Assembly (NCBI GenBank): GCA_910575255.1
Contig: CAJTEM010000021.1
Span: forward strand, 1 to 64,000
Source: Lachnospiraceae bacterium
Lineage (GTDB): Bacteria; Bacillota; Clostridia; Lachnospirales; Lachnospiraceae
Length of the DNA stretch: 64,000 nt
Direction: 5' to 3'
In this document: positions 52,176-61,732 of the stretch, one piece after another
How the letters are laid out: each line of letters opens with the position of its first letter
Numbering within the stretch: position 1 is the stretch's first letter
Program-made: the position numbers and the translations under genes
Notes under the pieces: generated by a model
The model's database searches: none
Seen by the model: only the letters and a program-made list of their open reading frames with translations
Told to the model about the DNA's origin: nothing

Positions 52176-52202
52176 AATAATGAGAGGAGAATAGAAGAGA
52201 AA

Positions 52203-53702
52203 ATGTTGAAAATGAAGAAGTATGAATTTTGGTTTTGTACTGGTTCTCAGGACTTGTACGGGGATGAGTGCCTGGCCCATGTGGCGGAGCATGCGCAGAG
52301 GATTGTGGAGGAGCTGAATAAGTCCGGAAGGCTTCCCTTTGAGGTGGTCTGGAAGCCTACCTTGATTACCAGTGAGCTGATTCGCAAGACCTTTCAGGAG
52401 GCGAATGGGGATGAAAACTGTGCCGGCGTGATCACCTGGATGCATACGTTTTCTCCGGCCAAGTCCTGGATTCTGGGGCTGCAGGAGTACAGAAAGCCGC
52501 TGCTGCATTTGCATACCCAGTTTAACCGGGAGATTCCCTATGATTCCATTGATATGGATTTTATGAATGAGAATCAGTCGGCTCACGGGGACCGGGAGTA
52601 CGGCCATATTTTCAGCCGTCTGAATAAGGAGCGCAAGGTGGTGGTGGGCCACTGGTCAGACGAGGAGGTACAGGAAAAGATTGGTTCCTGGATGCGCACT
52701 GCAGTGGGCGTGGTGGAGAGCAGCCATGTCCGTGTGATGCGGATTGCGGATAATATGAGAAATGTGGCAGTCACAGAGGGCGACAAGGTGGAGGCCCAGA
52801 TTCAGTTTGGCTGGGAAGTGGATGCTTATCCGGTCAATGAGGCCGTGGAGGCGGTTGGCGCTGTGTCCGAGAGTGATGTGAATGCCCTGACAGATGAGTA
52901 TTATGACAGGTATCAGATTCTGGCGGAGGGGCGCGATGCCGCAGAGTTCCGCCGTCATGTGGCGGTGCAGGCCGGGATTGAGATCGGTCTGGAGCGTTTC
53001 CTGGAGGAGAATCACTGCCAGGCTCTTGTGACGCATTTCGGTGATCTGGGCGGCCTGAAGCAGCTTCCGGGACTGGCGATTCAGAGATTGATGGAAAAAG
53101 GCTATGGCTTTGGCGCTGAGGGCGACTGGAAGACCGCAGCCATGGTCCGTCTGATGAAGATCATGACAGGCGGAATGAAAAATGCCAAGGGAACTTCCTT
53201 TATGGAGGATTATACTTATAACCTGGTGGCAGGAAAAGAGGGAATCCTGGAAGCCCACATGCTGGAGGTATGTCCGACGATTGCGGACGGTCCTGTCAGT
53301 ATTCGGGTGCAGCCGCTGTCTATGGGCGACCGTGAGGACCCGGCCCGGCTGGTATTTACAGCCAAGGAAGGTCCGGGAGTTGCCACTTCCCTGATTGACT
53401 TGGGAGACCGTTTCCGCCTGATTATCAATAATGTGAATTGTAAGAAGACGGAGAAGCCCATGCCGAAGCTGCCGGTAGCCACTTCCTTCTGGACTCCGGA
53501 GCCGAATCTGAAGGTGGGGGCGGAGGCCTGGATTCTGGCAGGCGGAGCGCACCATACGGCATTTTCCTATGACCTGACTGCAGAGCAGATGGGCGACTGG
53601 GCTGAGGCCATGGGGATTGAGGCGGTGTATATTGATAAGGATACCACCATCCGTCAGCTGAAAAATGAGCTGCGCTGGAATTCTGTTGCTTACAGAAAAT
53701 AA
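52203..53702 (+). CDS. araA: L-arabinose isomerase
   Basis: A 499-residue enzyme converting L-arabinose to L-ribulose, first step of the pathway, of normal family length. It begins MLKMKKYEFWFCTGSQDLYG and carries the conserved HTFSPAKSWI, LLHLHTQFN, GAEGDWKTAA and GTSFMEDY segments, the last bearing metal-binding/catalytic acid residues. The frame is open back to 51969, but homology starts at 52203; the ribosome site is weak (GAAGAGAAA). Transaldolase, transketolase, kinase and epimerase genes follow in order. Confidence 0.97.
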   Translation: MLKMKKYEFWFCTGSQDLYGDECLAHVAEHAQRIVEELNKSGRLPFEVVWKPTLITSELIRKTFQEANGDENCAGVITWMHTFSPAKSWILGLQEYRKPLLHLHTQFNREIPYDSIDMDFMNENQSAHGDREYGHIFSRLNKERKVVVGHWSDEEVQEKIGSWMRTAVGVVESSHVRVMRIADNMRNVAVTEGDKVEAQIQFGWEVDAYPVNEAVEAVGAVSESDVNALTDEYYDRYQILAEGRDAAEFRRHVAVQAGIEIGLERFLEENHCQALVTHFGDLGGLKQLPGLAIQRLMEKGYGFGAEGDWKTAAMVRLMKIMTGGMKNAKGTSFMEDYTYNLVAGKEGILEAHMLEVCPTIADGPVSIRVQPLSMGDREDPARLVFTAKEGPGVATSLIDLGDRFRLIINNVNCKKTEKPMPKLPVATSFWTPEPNLKVGAEAWILAGGAHHTAFSYDLTAEQMGDWAEAMGIEAVYIDKDTTIRQLKNELRWNSVAYRK

Positions 53703-53745
53703 GGATGGACTTTCTGACCACTGAAAAGGAAGGAGACAAAATAAA

Positions 53746-54399
53746 ATGAGATTTTTTGTGGATACGGCAAAGGTTGAGGACATCAGGAAAGCCAATGATA
53801 TGGGAGTGATTTGCGGTGTGACCACGAATCCTTCTCTGATTGCAAAGGAGGGGCGTGATTTTCAGGAGGTGATCCGGGAGATTACAGAGATTGTTGACGG
53901 CCCTGTCAGCGGCGAGGTGAAGGCTACCACCACGGACGCAGAGGGTATGATTGCTGAGGGCCGGGAGATCGCGGCTATTCATAAGAATATGGTGGTGAAG
54001 ATTCCCATGACCGTGGAGGGGCTGAAGGCGGTAAAGGTTCTGGCCGCAGAGGGAATTAAGACCAATGTGACTCTGGTGTTCTCGGCCAATCAGGCGCTTC
54101 TGGCGGCCCGGGCCGGCGCGACCTATGTCTCTCCCTTCCTGGGCCGGCTGGATGATATCAGCGTCCGGGGCGTGGATCTGATTCGGGAGATCGCAGAGAT
54201 TTTCCAGGTATCGGACATTGATACCCAGATTATTGCGGCCAGCGTGCGCAATCCGATTCATGTGACAGACTGTGCTCTGGCAGGGGCGGATATTGCCACG
54301 GTTCCTTACAGCGTGATTGAGCAGATGACGAAACATCCGCTGACGGATATCGGGATTGCCAAGTTCCAGAAGGATTATGAGGCGGTGTTTGGGAAGTAA
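53746..54399 (+). CDS. tal: Transaldolase, short (TalC) type
   Basis: A 217-residue class I aldolase with the Schiff-base Lys85 in VVKIPMT. The family includes true transaldolases and fructose-6-phosphate aldolase. Residues SGEVKATT (Glu57 where FSA has Gln) and [11 protein letters not shown] follow the transaldolase pattern, so it most likely moves a dihydroxyacetone unit between pentose-pathway sugar phosphates. AAGGAGG precedes the ATG. Placement inside the arabinose operon supports a role in consuming xylulose-5-phosphate products. Confidence 0.92.
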   Translation: MRFFVDTAKVEDIRKANDMGVICGVTTNPSLIAKEGRDFQEVIREITEIVDGPVSGEVKATTTDAEGMIAEGREIAAIHKNMVVKIPMTVEGLKAVKVLAAEGIKTNVTLVFSANQALLAARAGATYVSPFLGRLDDISVRGVDLIREIAEIFQVSDIDTQIIAASVRNPIHVTDCALAGADIATVPYSVIEQMTKHPLTDIGIAKFQKDYEAVFGK

Positions 54400-54513
54400 T
54401 CGTCTGGGTGACAAGTTGACGGGAGATCAGACTTGCGGCGAGGCATTGGTCAGATGGCTGCGGGAGTGCGGCATTTGATCAGTTGACCGCAGTAATTGAA
54501 GGAGGCGTTTGTT

Positions 54514-55353
54514 TTGGATAAGCTCAGATTGCAGCAGATTGCCAATGAAGTGAGAAAGGGAATCATCGAGGGGGTTCATTCGGCCAAGGCGGGACACCCG
54601 GGCGGTTCTTTGTCAGCGGCAGATGTATTTACCTATCTTTATTTTGAAGAGATGAATATCGATCCGAAAGAGCCGGTGATGGAGGAGCGGGATCGTTTTG
54701 TGCTGTCTAAGGGGCACAACGCTCCTGGCTTTTATTCCGTGCTGGCTCAGAGAGGATTTTTTCCGGTGGAGGATTTGAAGACGCTGCGCCATACGGGTTC
54801 TTATCTTCAGGGCCATCCGGACATGAAGCATATTCCGGGAGTGGATATGTCCAGCGGCTCCCTGGGGCAGGGAATCTCGGCGGCTGTGGGAATGGCGTTG
54901 TCCGCCAAGATGGATAACCGCTCTTACCGGGTCTATACCCTTTTGGGAGACGGGGAACTGGAGGAAGGCCAGGTGTGGGAGGCGGCGATGTTTGCCGGCC
55001 ATCGGAAACTGGATAATCTGGTGGTGATTGTGGACAACAACGGGTTGCAGATTGACGGCAGGATTGAGGATGTGTGTTCTCCTTATCCCATTGACCGGAA
55101 GTTTGAGGCATTTAATTTTCATGTCATCCGGGTGGCGGACGGAAATGATTTTGACCAGCTGAAGGCGGCCTTTGACGAGGCGAGAAATACGAAGGGCATG
55201 CCCACGGCTATCGTGATGAAGACAGTCAAGGGCAAAGGAGTTTCCTATATGGAGAACAATGTAAGCTGGCACGGCAAGGCGCCCAATGACGAGGAATATG
55301 CAGTGGCTATGGAAGAGCTGGAGAAGGCAGGTGAGGCGTTATGTCAGAGGTAA
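54514..55353 (+). CDS. Transketolase, N-terminal subunit
   Basis: A 279-residue thiamine-diphosphate-binding half-enzyme. Typical residues are SAKAGHPGGSLSAADV at the N terminus and the cofactor motif GDGELEEGQVWEAA with NNGLQIDG. AAGGAGG lies eight bases before the TTG at 54514, which gives the normal family N terminus. Its end overlaps the C-terminal subunit gene by 13 bases. Together they transfer two-carbon units from xylulose-5-phosphate. Confidence 0.94.
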   Translation: MDKLRLQQIANEVRKGIIEGVHSAKAGHPGGSLSAADVFTYLYFEEMNIDPKEPVMEERDRFVLSKGHNAPGFYSVLAQRGFFPVEDLKTLRHTGSYLQGHPDMKHIPGVDMSSGSLGQGISAAVGMALSAKMDNRSYRVYTLLGDGELEEGQVWEAAMFAGHRKLDNLVVIVDNNGLQIDGRIEDVCSPYPIDRKFEAFNFHVIRVADGNDFDQLKAAFDEARNTKGMPTAIVMKTVKGKGVSYMENNVSWHGKAPNDEEYAVAMEELEKAGEALCQR

Positions 55354-56288
55354 AGAAGATTGCCACCAGGGAAAGCTATGGCAACGCTTTGGTGGAGCTG
55401 GGAGAGAAATTCGAAAATGTGGTGGTGCTGGACGCGGATCTGGCCAATGCCACCAAGACGGATAAGTTTAAAAAGGCATTTCCCGAAAGGCATATTGACT
55501 GTGGGATTGCGGAGGGCAATATGATGGGAATCGCCGCGGGTCTGTCCACCACCGGAAAGGTGCCCTTTGCCAGCACCTTTGCCATGTTTGCGGCGGGGCG
55601 GGCCTTTGAGCAGGTGAGGAATTCCATCGGCTATCCTCATCTGAATGTGAAAATCGGCGCCACCCATGCAGGAATCTCCGTGGGAGAGGACGGCGCCACC
55701 CATCAGTGCAATGAGGATCTGGCTTTGATGCGTGCCATACCGGGGATGGTTGTGATCAATCCTTCGGACGACGTGGAGGCGCGGGCTGCGGTGAAGGCTG
55801 CGTATTTCCATGAAGGGCCGGTGTATCTGCGGTTCGGGCGTCTGGCGGTTCCGGTGATTAATGATTATCCGGATTATTGCTTTGAAGTCGGCAAGGGCGT
55901 GAAGCTTCGGGAGGGTTCGGATGTGACCGTGATCGCCACCGGGCTTTGTGTCAGCCACGCCCTGGAAGCGGCAGAAAGGCTGGCTGCAGAAGGAATCGAG
56001 GCTCAGGTGATCAATATCCATACCATCAAACCTCTGGATGAGGAGCTGGTGATAAAGGCGGCGAGAGAGACCGGTAAGGTCGTGACCGTGGAGGAGCATT
56101 CGGTGATCGGCGGGCTGGGAAGTGCTGTGTGCGACGTGCTTTGCGGCCAGGGAGTCGGAAAGGTGAGAAAGCTGGGGATTCAGGACGTGTTTGGCGAGTC
56201 CGGCCCAGCAGCGGAGTTGATCCACAAATATGGCCTGGACGGGGAAGGGATTTACCGTCAGGTGAAGGAGTTTGTGGAGGCGGATTGA
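55341..56288 (+). CDS. Transketolase, C-terminal subunit
   Basis: A 315-residue partner of the preceding subunit, holding the pyrimidine-binding domain with the activating glutamate in CGIAEGNMMGIAAG, and the C-terminal transketolase domain with VTVEEHSVIGGLGSAV. The split arrangement is common in Clostridia. The 13-base overlap implies coupled translation in equal amounts. Confidence 0.94.
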   Translation: MSEVKKIATRESYGNALVELGEKFENVVVLDADLANATKTDKFKKAFPERHIDCGIAEGNMMGIAAGLSTTGKVPFASTFAMFAAGRAFEQVRNSIGYPHLNVKIGATHAGISVGEDGATHQCNEDLALMRAIPGMVVINPSDDVEARAAVKAAYFHEGPVYLRFGRLAVPVINDYPDYCFEVGKGVKLREGSDVTVIATGLCVSHALEAAERLAAEGIEAQVINIHTIKPLDEELVIKAARETGKVVTVEEHSVIGGLGSAVCDVLCGQGVGKVRKLGIQDVFGESGPAAELIHKYGLDGEGIYRQVKEFVEAD

Positions 56289-56321
56289 CCGTGAACTTCG
56301 GAGAGTGAAGGGAGGACAATA

Positions 56322-57914
56322 ATGGGTTCGGCAAAGAATTGTATTGAAAGCGGGAAGGCAGTCCTGGGGATTGAGTTTGGTTCCACGAGAATCAAAGCAG
56401 TTTTGATTGATGAAAAGCATACTCCGATTGCTTCGGGGAGTCATGAATGGGAGAACCGGCTGGAGAACGGGTTCTGGACTTATTCTCTGGAGGATATCTG
56501 GGACGGCTTGAGGGACTGCTACCGCAGTCTGCTGCAGGACGTCCGTTCCCGGTATGGGACGGGAATTCGCAGACTGGGAGCGATCGGTTTTTCTGCCATG
56601 ATGCATGGCTACATGGCGTTTGATAAGGAAGGGGAGCTGCTGGTGCCTTTCAGGACCTGGCGCAACGGGACTACAGGACCGGCCGCGGAGGCGCTGACAG
56701 AACTGTTCCGGTATAATATTCCTCAGCGGTGGAGTATTTCCCATCTCTACCAGGCGATTCTGAACAAGGAGGAGCATGTAAAAAACATTGCTTTTCTGAC
56801 AACCCTGGCAGGATATATTCACTGGAAGGTGTCCGGGGAAAAGGTTCTTGGTATCGGGGATGCTTCGGGAATGTTTCCCATTGATACCGAAAGAAAGACC
56901 TATGATCCGGTGATGACGGAGCGGTTTTGCAGCCTGGCAGAAGTGAAGGCCTGTGGCTGGAAGCTGGAGGCGATTCTGCCAAAGATCTGTCTGGCAGGTG
57001 AGGAGGCCGGCGTCCTGACGGAGGAAGGCGCCAGAATGATCGATGAGAGCGGAGAGCTTCAGGCAGGAATTCCCCTGTGTCCGCCGGAGGGAGACGCGGG
57101 AACGGGCATGGCAGCCACCAATAGTGTGGCGGTGGGCACGGGAAATGTGTCTGCCGGGACTTCAGCCTTTGTGATGGTGGTGTTGGATAAGCTGCCGAAA
57201 AAGGTTCATCCGGAGATTGACCTGGTGACAACGCCGGACGGCAGTCTGGTGGGCATGGTCCATGCCAACAACTGTACCTCGGATCTGAATGCCTGGGTGG
57301 GATTGTTTGCAGAGGTTCTGGAAAGCTTTGCCCTGAAAACAGACATCAGCCATCTGTATTCTGTGCTCTACAACAAGGGGCTGGAGGGTGAAGGCGACTG
57401 CGGTGGCGTGCTTTCCTATGGATTTTTGTCCGGGGAGAACATTGTTCAGGTTGCCGAGGGGCGGCCGATGACGGTACATACGCCAAAGAGCCGCTTTACT
57501 CTGGCGAATTTCATGCGTTCTCATCTCTATGGGGCAGTGGGTGCTTTAAAGCTGGGCATGGACATTCTCACCAGGGAGGAGCAGGTGAAGGTGGAGCAGA
57601 TCTACGGCCACGGCGGTTTCTTTAAGACTCCGGTGGTGGGACAGAGAATCATGGCTGCGGCTATGGGAACGCCGGTGACGGTTATGGAGACGGCTGGGGA
57701 AGGCGGTGCCTGGGGGATTGCCCTTCTGGCGGCCTACCGGATCGGGAAAGAAAAGGGACAGTCTCTGGCAGATTATCTGGCAGGGAAGGTCTTTGCGGGA
57801 AGCGCCGGAAAGAGAATGGAGCCTCTTGATGAGGATTTGCAGGGATTTGAGAGCTATATGGAAGGCTTTAAGGCCGGACTGGATGTGGAGAGGCTGGCAG
57901 GGAAGCTGCTGTAG
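56322..57914 (+). CDS. araB: FGGY-family kinase, probable L-ribulokinase
   Basis: A 530-residue FGGY sugar kinase: N-terminal ATPase fold starting [16 protein letters not shown], substrate-region segment [26 protein letters not shown], and the second phosphate loop [12 protein letters not shown] with [14 protein letters not shown] near the C terminus. GGGAGG precedes the ATG. Between the isomerase and the epimerase in an arabinose operon, it should phosphorylate L-ribulose at C5. It is not close to E. coli AraB by eye, so the specificity rests on context; xylulose kinase is the alternative. Confidence 0.82.
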   Translation: MGSAKNCIESGKAVLGIEFGSTRIKAVLIDEKHTPIASGSHEWENRLENGFWTYSLEDIWDGLRDCYRSLLQDVRSRYGTGIRRLGAIGFSAMMHGYMAFDKEGELLVPFRTWRNGTTGPAAEALTELFRYNIPQRWSISHLYQAILNKEEHVKNIAFLTTLAGYIHWKVSGEKVLGIGDASGMFPIDTERKTYDPVMTERFCSLAEVKACGWKLEAILPKICLAGEEAGVLTEEGARMIDESGELQAGIPLCPPEGDAGTGMAATNSVAVGTGNVSAGTSAFVMVVLDKLPKKVHPEIDLVTTPDGSLVGMVHANNCTSDLNAWVGLFAEVLESFALKTDISHLYSVLYNKGLEGEGDCGGVLSYGFLSGENIVQVAEGRPMTVHTPKSRFTLANFMRSHLYGAVGALKLGMDILTREEQVKVEQIYGHGGFFKTPVVGQRIMAAAMGTPVTVMETAGEGGAWGIALLAAYRIGKEKGQSLADYLAGKVFAGSAGKRMEPLDEDLQGFESYMEGFKAGLDVERLAGKLL

Positions 57915-57926
57915 GGGGTGAATGAA

Positions 57927-58616
57927 ATGTTGGAGAATTTAAAGCAGATTGTTTATGAGGCGAACATGGATCTTCCCAAATACGGGCTGGTTACCTTTAC
58001 TTGGGGAAATGTAAGTGCCATAGACCGGAAAAGCGGATATTTTGTGATTAAACCCAGCGGCGTGCCCTATGAGAGCCTGAGGCCGGAGGACATGGTGGTG
58101 ATGGATCTGGAGGGGAACCGTGTGGAGGGAAGCTTAAATCCCTCCTCGGACACGGCCACTCACTGTGAGCTGTACAAGGCGTTTCCTGCCATCGGAGGTG
58201 TGGTACATACCCATTCTTCCTGGGCCACCAGCTGGGCTCAGGCCGGCAGAGAGATCCCCTGTTATGGAACTACCCATGCGGATTATATCTATGGCCCGGT
58301 TCCCTGTGTGCGGAATCTGACCAGGGAGGAGCTGGAGGACTATGAGGTCAATACCGGAAAGCTGATTGTGGAATGCTTTCAGACCCTGGATGTGGAGGCT
58401 GTTCCCTGTGTGCTTTGCAAGAATCACGGGCCTTTTGCCTGGGGAAAGGACGCGAAGGAGGCTGTCCACAACGCAGTGGTCTTGGAGGAGGTTGCCAGGA
58501 TGGCGGCCCGGTGCGAGAATCTGAATCCGCAGGTTGTCCCGGCGCCGCAGGAGCTGCAGGACAAGCATTATTTCCGGAAGCATGGGGCCAATGCCTATTA
58601 TGGGCAGGGCAAATAA
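57927..58616 (+). CDS. araD: L-ribulose-5-phosphate 4-epimerase
   Basis: A 229-residue class II aldolase-family epimerase making D-xylulose-5-phosphate, last step of the arabinose pathway. Zinc ligands are in [11 protein letters not shown] and the [18 protein letters not shown] segments; the N terminus has [14 protein letters not shown] and IKPSGVPYE. The ATG at 57927 has GGGGGTG six bases upstream; a GTG at 57918 is in frame but inside that ribosome site. A terminator follows, ending the operon. Confidence 0.96.
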   Translation: MLENLKQIVYEANMDLPKYGLVTFTWGNVSAIDRKSGYFVIKPSGVPYESLRPEDMVVMDLEGNRVEGSLNPSSDTATHCELYKAFPAIGGVVHTHSSWATSWAQAGREIPCYGTTHADYIYGPVPCVRNLTREELEDYEVNTGKLIVECFQTLDVEAVPCVLCKNHGPFAWGKDAKEAVHNAVVLEEVARMAARCENLNPQVVPAPQELQDKHYFRKHGANAYYGQGK

Positions 58617-58659
58617 GATGGCAAAGGCCAGAGAGAAAAAGCTGTTTGCATGAAGAAGA

Positions 58660-58693
58660 GGCGGGAATCCCGTAAGGGGCCCGCCCTTTTTAG
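58660..58693 (+). terminator. Terminator of the arabinose operon
   Basis: GGCGGG and CCCGCC form the stem base with an inner CCC/GGG pairing, followed by CTTTTTAG. Confidence 0.85.
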
Positions 58694-58833
58694 TACGTCC
58701 GTTTCAGAGCAGGTTGGATTTCCGATTTTTCCAACAGGCGATCTCAACAGACAGTAACAGAATTTGGAAGTATAAACCTCTCGTTTTTCGTAAATCATTT
58801 TCATGAAAGATCTCATTTGCGGAGGTATATACT

Positions 58834-59610
58834 ATGGCTGGTTATAAGGTTGAGATTTGCGGAGTCAATACGGCAAAGCTCCCGCTTTTGACAAACGAGG
58901 AAAAGGACAGGCTTTTCCGGCGGATCCTGGATGGCGATATGGAGGCCAGAGAACAGTATATCAAAGGGAATTTGCGTCTGGTCCTCAGTGTCATACAGCG
59001 TTTCTCCGGCAGCAATGAAAATGTAGATGACCTGTTCCAGATAGGCTGCATCGGCCTCATTAAAGCCATTGATAATTTTGACATTACTCAGAATGTCCGT
59101 TTTTCTACTTATGCGGTGCCCATGATTATGGGCGAGGTACGGCGTTATCTGCGGGATAATAATTCTATCCGGGTCAGCCGTTCTCTTCGGGATACTGCCT
59201 ATAAGGCCATCTATGCCAAGGAAGGCCTGATGCGGAAAAATGCCAAGGAGCCTACCCTGATGGAAATTGCCGATGAGATCGGAATCAGCAAGGAAGAAAT
59301 CACCTATGCATTGGATGCCATCCAGAGCCCGGTCAGTCTCTATGAACCGATCTACACGGACGGCGGCGATCCTCTCTATGTCATGGATCAGATCAGTGAC
59401 AAGAAAAACCTGGAAGAAAACTGGGTAGAGGAAATCTCCCTGAGAGAGGCCATGGACCGGCTTCCCAAACGGGAACGTCATATCATTGATCTGCGGTTTT
59501 TCGAGGGAAAAACCCAGACCGAAGTGGCAGAGGAGATCCATATCAGCCAGGCACAGGTGTCACGGCTGGAAAAGAATGCTTTGAAAAGCATGAGAAATTA
59601 TCTGAATTGA
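58834..59610 (+). CDS. sigG: Sporulation sigma factor SigG
   Basis: A 258-residue sigma-70-family factor directing late forespore transcription. The N terminus carries the SigG hallmark KVEICGVNTAKLPLL, which distinguishes it from SigF, followed by region 2 (NLRLVLSVIQRF, DDLFQIGCIGLIKAIDNFD, RFSTYAVPMIMGEVRRYLRDN) and region 4 (KTQTEVAEEIHISQAQVSRLEK). GGAGG precedes the ATG. The usual spoIIGA-sigE neighbours are absent from this side. A GTATA at 58770 could be part of a forespore promoter but the rest is unclear. Confidence 0.96.
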   Translation: MAGYKVEICGVNTAKLPLLTNEEKDRLFRRILDGDMEAREQYIKGNLRLVLSVIQRFSGSNENVDDLFQIGCIGLIKAIDNFDITQNVRFSTYAVPMIMGEVRRYLRDNNSIRVSRSLRDTAYKAIYAKEGLMRKNAKEPTLMEIADEIGISKEEITYALDAIQSPVSLYEPIYTDGGDPLYVMDQISDKKNLEENWVEEISLREAMDRLPKRERHIIDLRFFEGKTQTEVAEEIHISQAQVSRLEKNALKSMRNYLN

Positions 59611-59625
59611 TACTACAAAGGAATC

Positions 59626-59664
59626 CAGGGCAGGAAGCGGCAGCGGCTTTCTGCCCTGTTTGTC
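59626..59664 (+). terminator. Terminator of sigG
   Basis: A 13-base stem (CAGGGCAGGAAGC with GCTTTCTGCCCTG, one G-T pair) around a 7-base loop, then TTTGT. Confidence 0.75.
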
Positions 59665-59684
59665 GGGCAGGAAGCAGCACCGGT

Positions 59685-60020
59685 TCAGAAGGAACCAGGC
59701 ATCAGAGAATGGGTATAAAAGTAGTGAAGCTGCTGTGTGAAATTAAAGCCCGTGCTGTCATTGACCGGATCCACGCCGAAAAGCTGCCGGTAGCGGTTGA
59801 GCCAGTTGATCAGGGTATTCCGGTGAAGGTACAGATCCTTTGCACTGGAGGAAATATTCATGTTGTTTTTCAGAAGCGTGCCTAAAATACGGGAAAAGGA
59901 ATCCCACTCCCTGTTAGACAGAATCTCGGCAAATACACTGAAAATCATAGTGCTTTCGTCCATATCGATCTGACTTTGAATATATTCAAATACAAAATCA
60001 TAAAAGAAATAAACTCTCGT
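59685..60020 (-). pseudogene. C-terminal remnant of a PucR/CdaR-type regulator
   Basis: About 110 residues match the end of PucR/CdaR-family activators: LGTLLKNNMNISSSAKDLYL, then HRNTLINWLNRYRQLFGVDP, the helix-turn-helix that ends these proteins. The N-terminal sensory and GGDEF-like parts (normally 300 or more residues) are missing; upstream codons to 60101 do not match and run into DctM-derived sequence on the other strand. A large deletion seems to have fused the tail of this gene to the dctM remnant. Confidence 0.7.
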
Positions 60021-60067
60021 TTCCTGTTTTTCCCTTACATCCACGCAATGGTTGCAGACCCATAAGG

Positions 60068-60729
60068 TATGCCGGCTACGAGGATGATTTTTCCCTGGCA
60101 ATTACGGGTGCTTCCAGCTGCATCGGGCCGGTGATTCCGCCCAGTGTACCCTTTGTCATGTATGGGGTGATCGCGGGAGTGTCTATCGGTGCTCTGTTCA
60201 TGGCAGGGGTAGTGCCAGGGCTGTGCATGGCTTTTGCAATGGCAGTGGTGGTATGGTATCAGGCCAGGAAGCGTGGTTATCAGCCGCATAAGAGAGCCTC
60301 TGCAAAGGAGATCGCTCACTGCTTTCGCCATTCCTTTTTGGGGCTTCTTGCTCCGGTGATCCTGATCGGAGGAATCCCTCTGCCAGCTGCGTGTTTGGCT
60401 GGATCCTGACTGCGGAACAGATTCCGGTCCGTGCCGCCACAATCATCTCTATGATCGTCCCGAATAAAATCGCAGCGATCCTGCTGGTAAATCTTCTGTT
60501 TCTGGCAGTGGGAATGTTCATGGACGGGACGGCATCGATTATCATCCTGACACCGATCCTGGTGCCTTTGATGAATTCTTATGGGATGAACCTGGTGCAT
60601 TTTGGCGTGATTATGACCGTGAATGTGATGATCGGACTCCTGACCCCGCCGGTAGGAATGGTAGTGCTTGTGCTTTCCTTTGTGCCAGAGCTGGTATTGT
60701 TCCTGCCCAAAATCCTGGGGGCTCTGTAG
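60068..60729 (+). pseudogene. Degraded TRAP large permease (DctM) gene
   Basis: Several blocks of a DctM protein appear in order. The first (60068-60372) reads GYEDDFSLAITGASS, GPVIPPSVPFVMYGVIAGVS, VPGLCMA and LLAPVILIGGI. The next, in another frame (from 60391), reads FGWILTAEQIP, GMFMDGTASIIILTPILVP and HFGVIMTVNVMIGLLTPPVGM. About 70 residues expected between GGI and FGWIL are absent, and a second gap seems to join VLSF to ELVLFLPKIL at the end. The N-terminal 150 or so residues are missing. No ribosome site or start is present. Confidence 0.85.
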
Positions 60730-60757
60730 AATGCCCTGTTTGCTGAGGAAATTCTTC

Positions 60758-60786
60758 TTGGCGATTCTCTTTTTCTGTGGTATTCT
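60758..60786 (+). promoter_or_regulatory. Sigma-A promoter of the alpha/beta hydrolase
   Basis: TTGGCG, 17 bases, TATTCT, about 25 bases before the ATG. Confidence 0.6.
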
Positions 60787-60811
60787 CAAGTAGGAAAGGA
60801 GGAGTTTTACT

Positions 60812-61618
60812 ATGGGAGAGATGATAACTTCATTCGACGGCACAAAGCTGTATTACAACGAGGAGATTCCCAGGCAGGCCCGGGCAGTTGCAGTGATTGT
60901 CCATGGTCTTTGTGAACACCAGGGCCGCTATGATTCTTTTGCAGAAACGCTGCATCAGGCAGGGATAGGGACCTGCCGCTATGACCATCGGGGACATGGG
61001 CGCTCGGAGGGGGAGAGAACTTATTTTAGTGATTTCCATGAACTTTTGGAGGATGCTCATCTGGTAATAAGCAGAGCGATTACAGAGAATCCGGGTATTC
61101 CGGTATTCCTGATTGGCCACAGTATGGGCGGGCTTACTGCTGCTCTGTACGGAGCATCCTATCCCAGCGAACGTTTGAGAGGAATTGTAATCAGCGGCGG
61201 TCTTACTCACGACAGCAATCAGCTGATGAAAAGAGTGCCGGATGGCCAGGATCCGCACATTAAATTGCCTAACAGTATGGGGGCAAAGGTCTGCTCCGTG
61301 AAGGAAGTAGGGGAGGGCTATATCAGAGATCCTTATAATGCATCAGCCTTTACCATCGGGCTTTGCTATGCGCTTCGGGAGGGAATGGCCTGGCTGGCGG
61401 AAAATGTGCAGTCATTTCGTTATCCAGTTCTCATGCTCCACGGAGAAAAGGATGTATTGGTCAATGTGAAGGATACCTATAAGCTGTTTGCCAGGGTTTC
61501 TTCTCCAGACAAACAGATGAAGATATATGGGGGTCTGTATCATGAAATCCTTTTTGAGTATTGTAAGGATGAAGTGATCGATGATGTGTTGGAATGGATG
61601 GAAGAGCGGATGCTGTGA
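60812..61618 (+). CDS. Alpha/beta hydrolase, monoacylglycerol lipase/lysophospholipase-like
   Basis: A 268-residue serine hydrolase with the HGLCEHQGRY oxyanion region, the RYDHRGHGRSEG motif typical of monoacylglycerol lipases, nucleophile Ser104 in GHSMGG, an Asp in LHGEKDVLV and a His in GGLYHEIL. It probably cleaves glycerolipid or other esters in the cytoplasm. GGAGGAG precedes the ATG. Monocistronic, ending at a bidirectional terminator shared with the convergent chemotaxis gene. Confidence 0.92.
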   Translation: MGEMITSFDGTKLYYNEEIPRQARAVAVIVHGLCEHQGRYDSFAETLHQAGIGTCRYDHRGHGRSEGERTYFSDFHELLEDAHLVISRAITENPGIPVFLIGHSMGGLTAALYGASYPSERLRGIVISGGLTHDSNQLMKRVPDGQDPHIKLPNSMGAKVCSVKEVGEGYIRDPYNASAFTIGLCYALREGMAWLAENVQSFRYPVLMLHGEKDVLVNVKDTYKLFARVSSPDKQMKIYGGLYHEILFEYCKDEVIDDVLEWMEERML

Positions 61619-61676
61619 TAGCAGCTGCGGTACTGGGTGATGCATATCCTCAGTGGACAAGAGGGAGCAAAATTAT

Positions 61677-61713
61677 GCCACAGGAAACCGGGAACCCCCG
61701 GTCAGCCTGTGGC
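61677..61713. terminator. Bidirectional terminator between the hydrolase and the chemotaxis receptor
   Basis: GCCACAGG pairs with CCTGTGGC, with an inner CCGGG/CCCGG stem; GTTTGTTG follows on the plus strand and ATAATTTTGC on the minus strand. Confidence 0.8.
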
Positions 61714-61732
61714 GTTTGTTGTTCTGTAAGAA

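Noticed and set aside
53746-54399. Fructose-6-phosphate aldolase instead of transaldolase
   Set aside because: The key Gln of FSA is Glu here and the [11 protein letters not shown] segment follows the transaldolase pattern.
58770-58799. Forespore (SigF/SigG) promoter before sigG
   Set aside because: A GTATA -35-like element exists, but I could not match a convincing -10 at the right spacing.
59607-59885. 92-codon plus-strand open frame after sigG
   Set aside because: It is the antisense shadow of the PucR-type remnant and runs through the sigG terminator.
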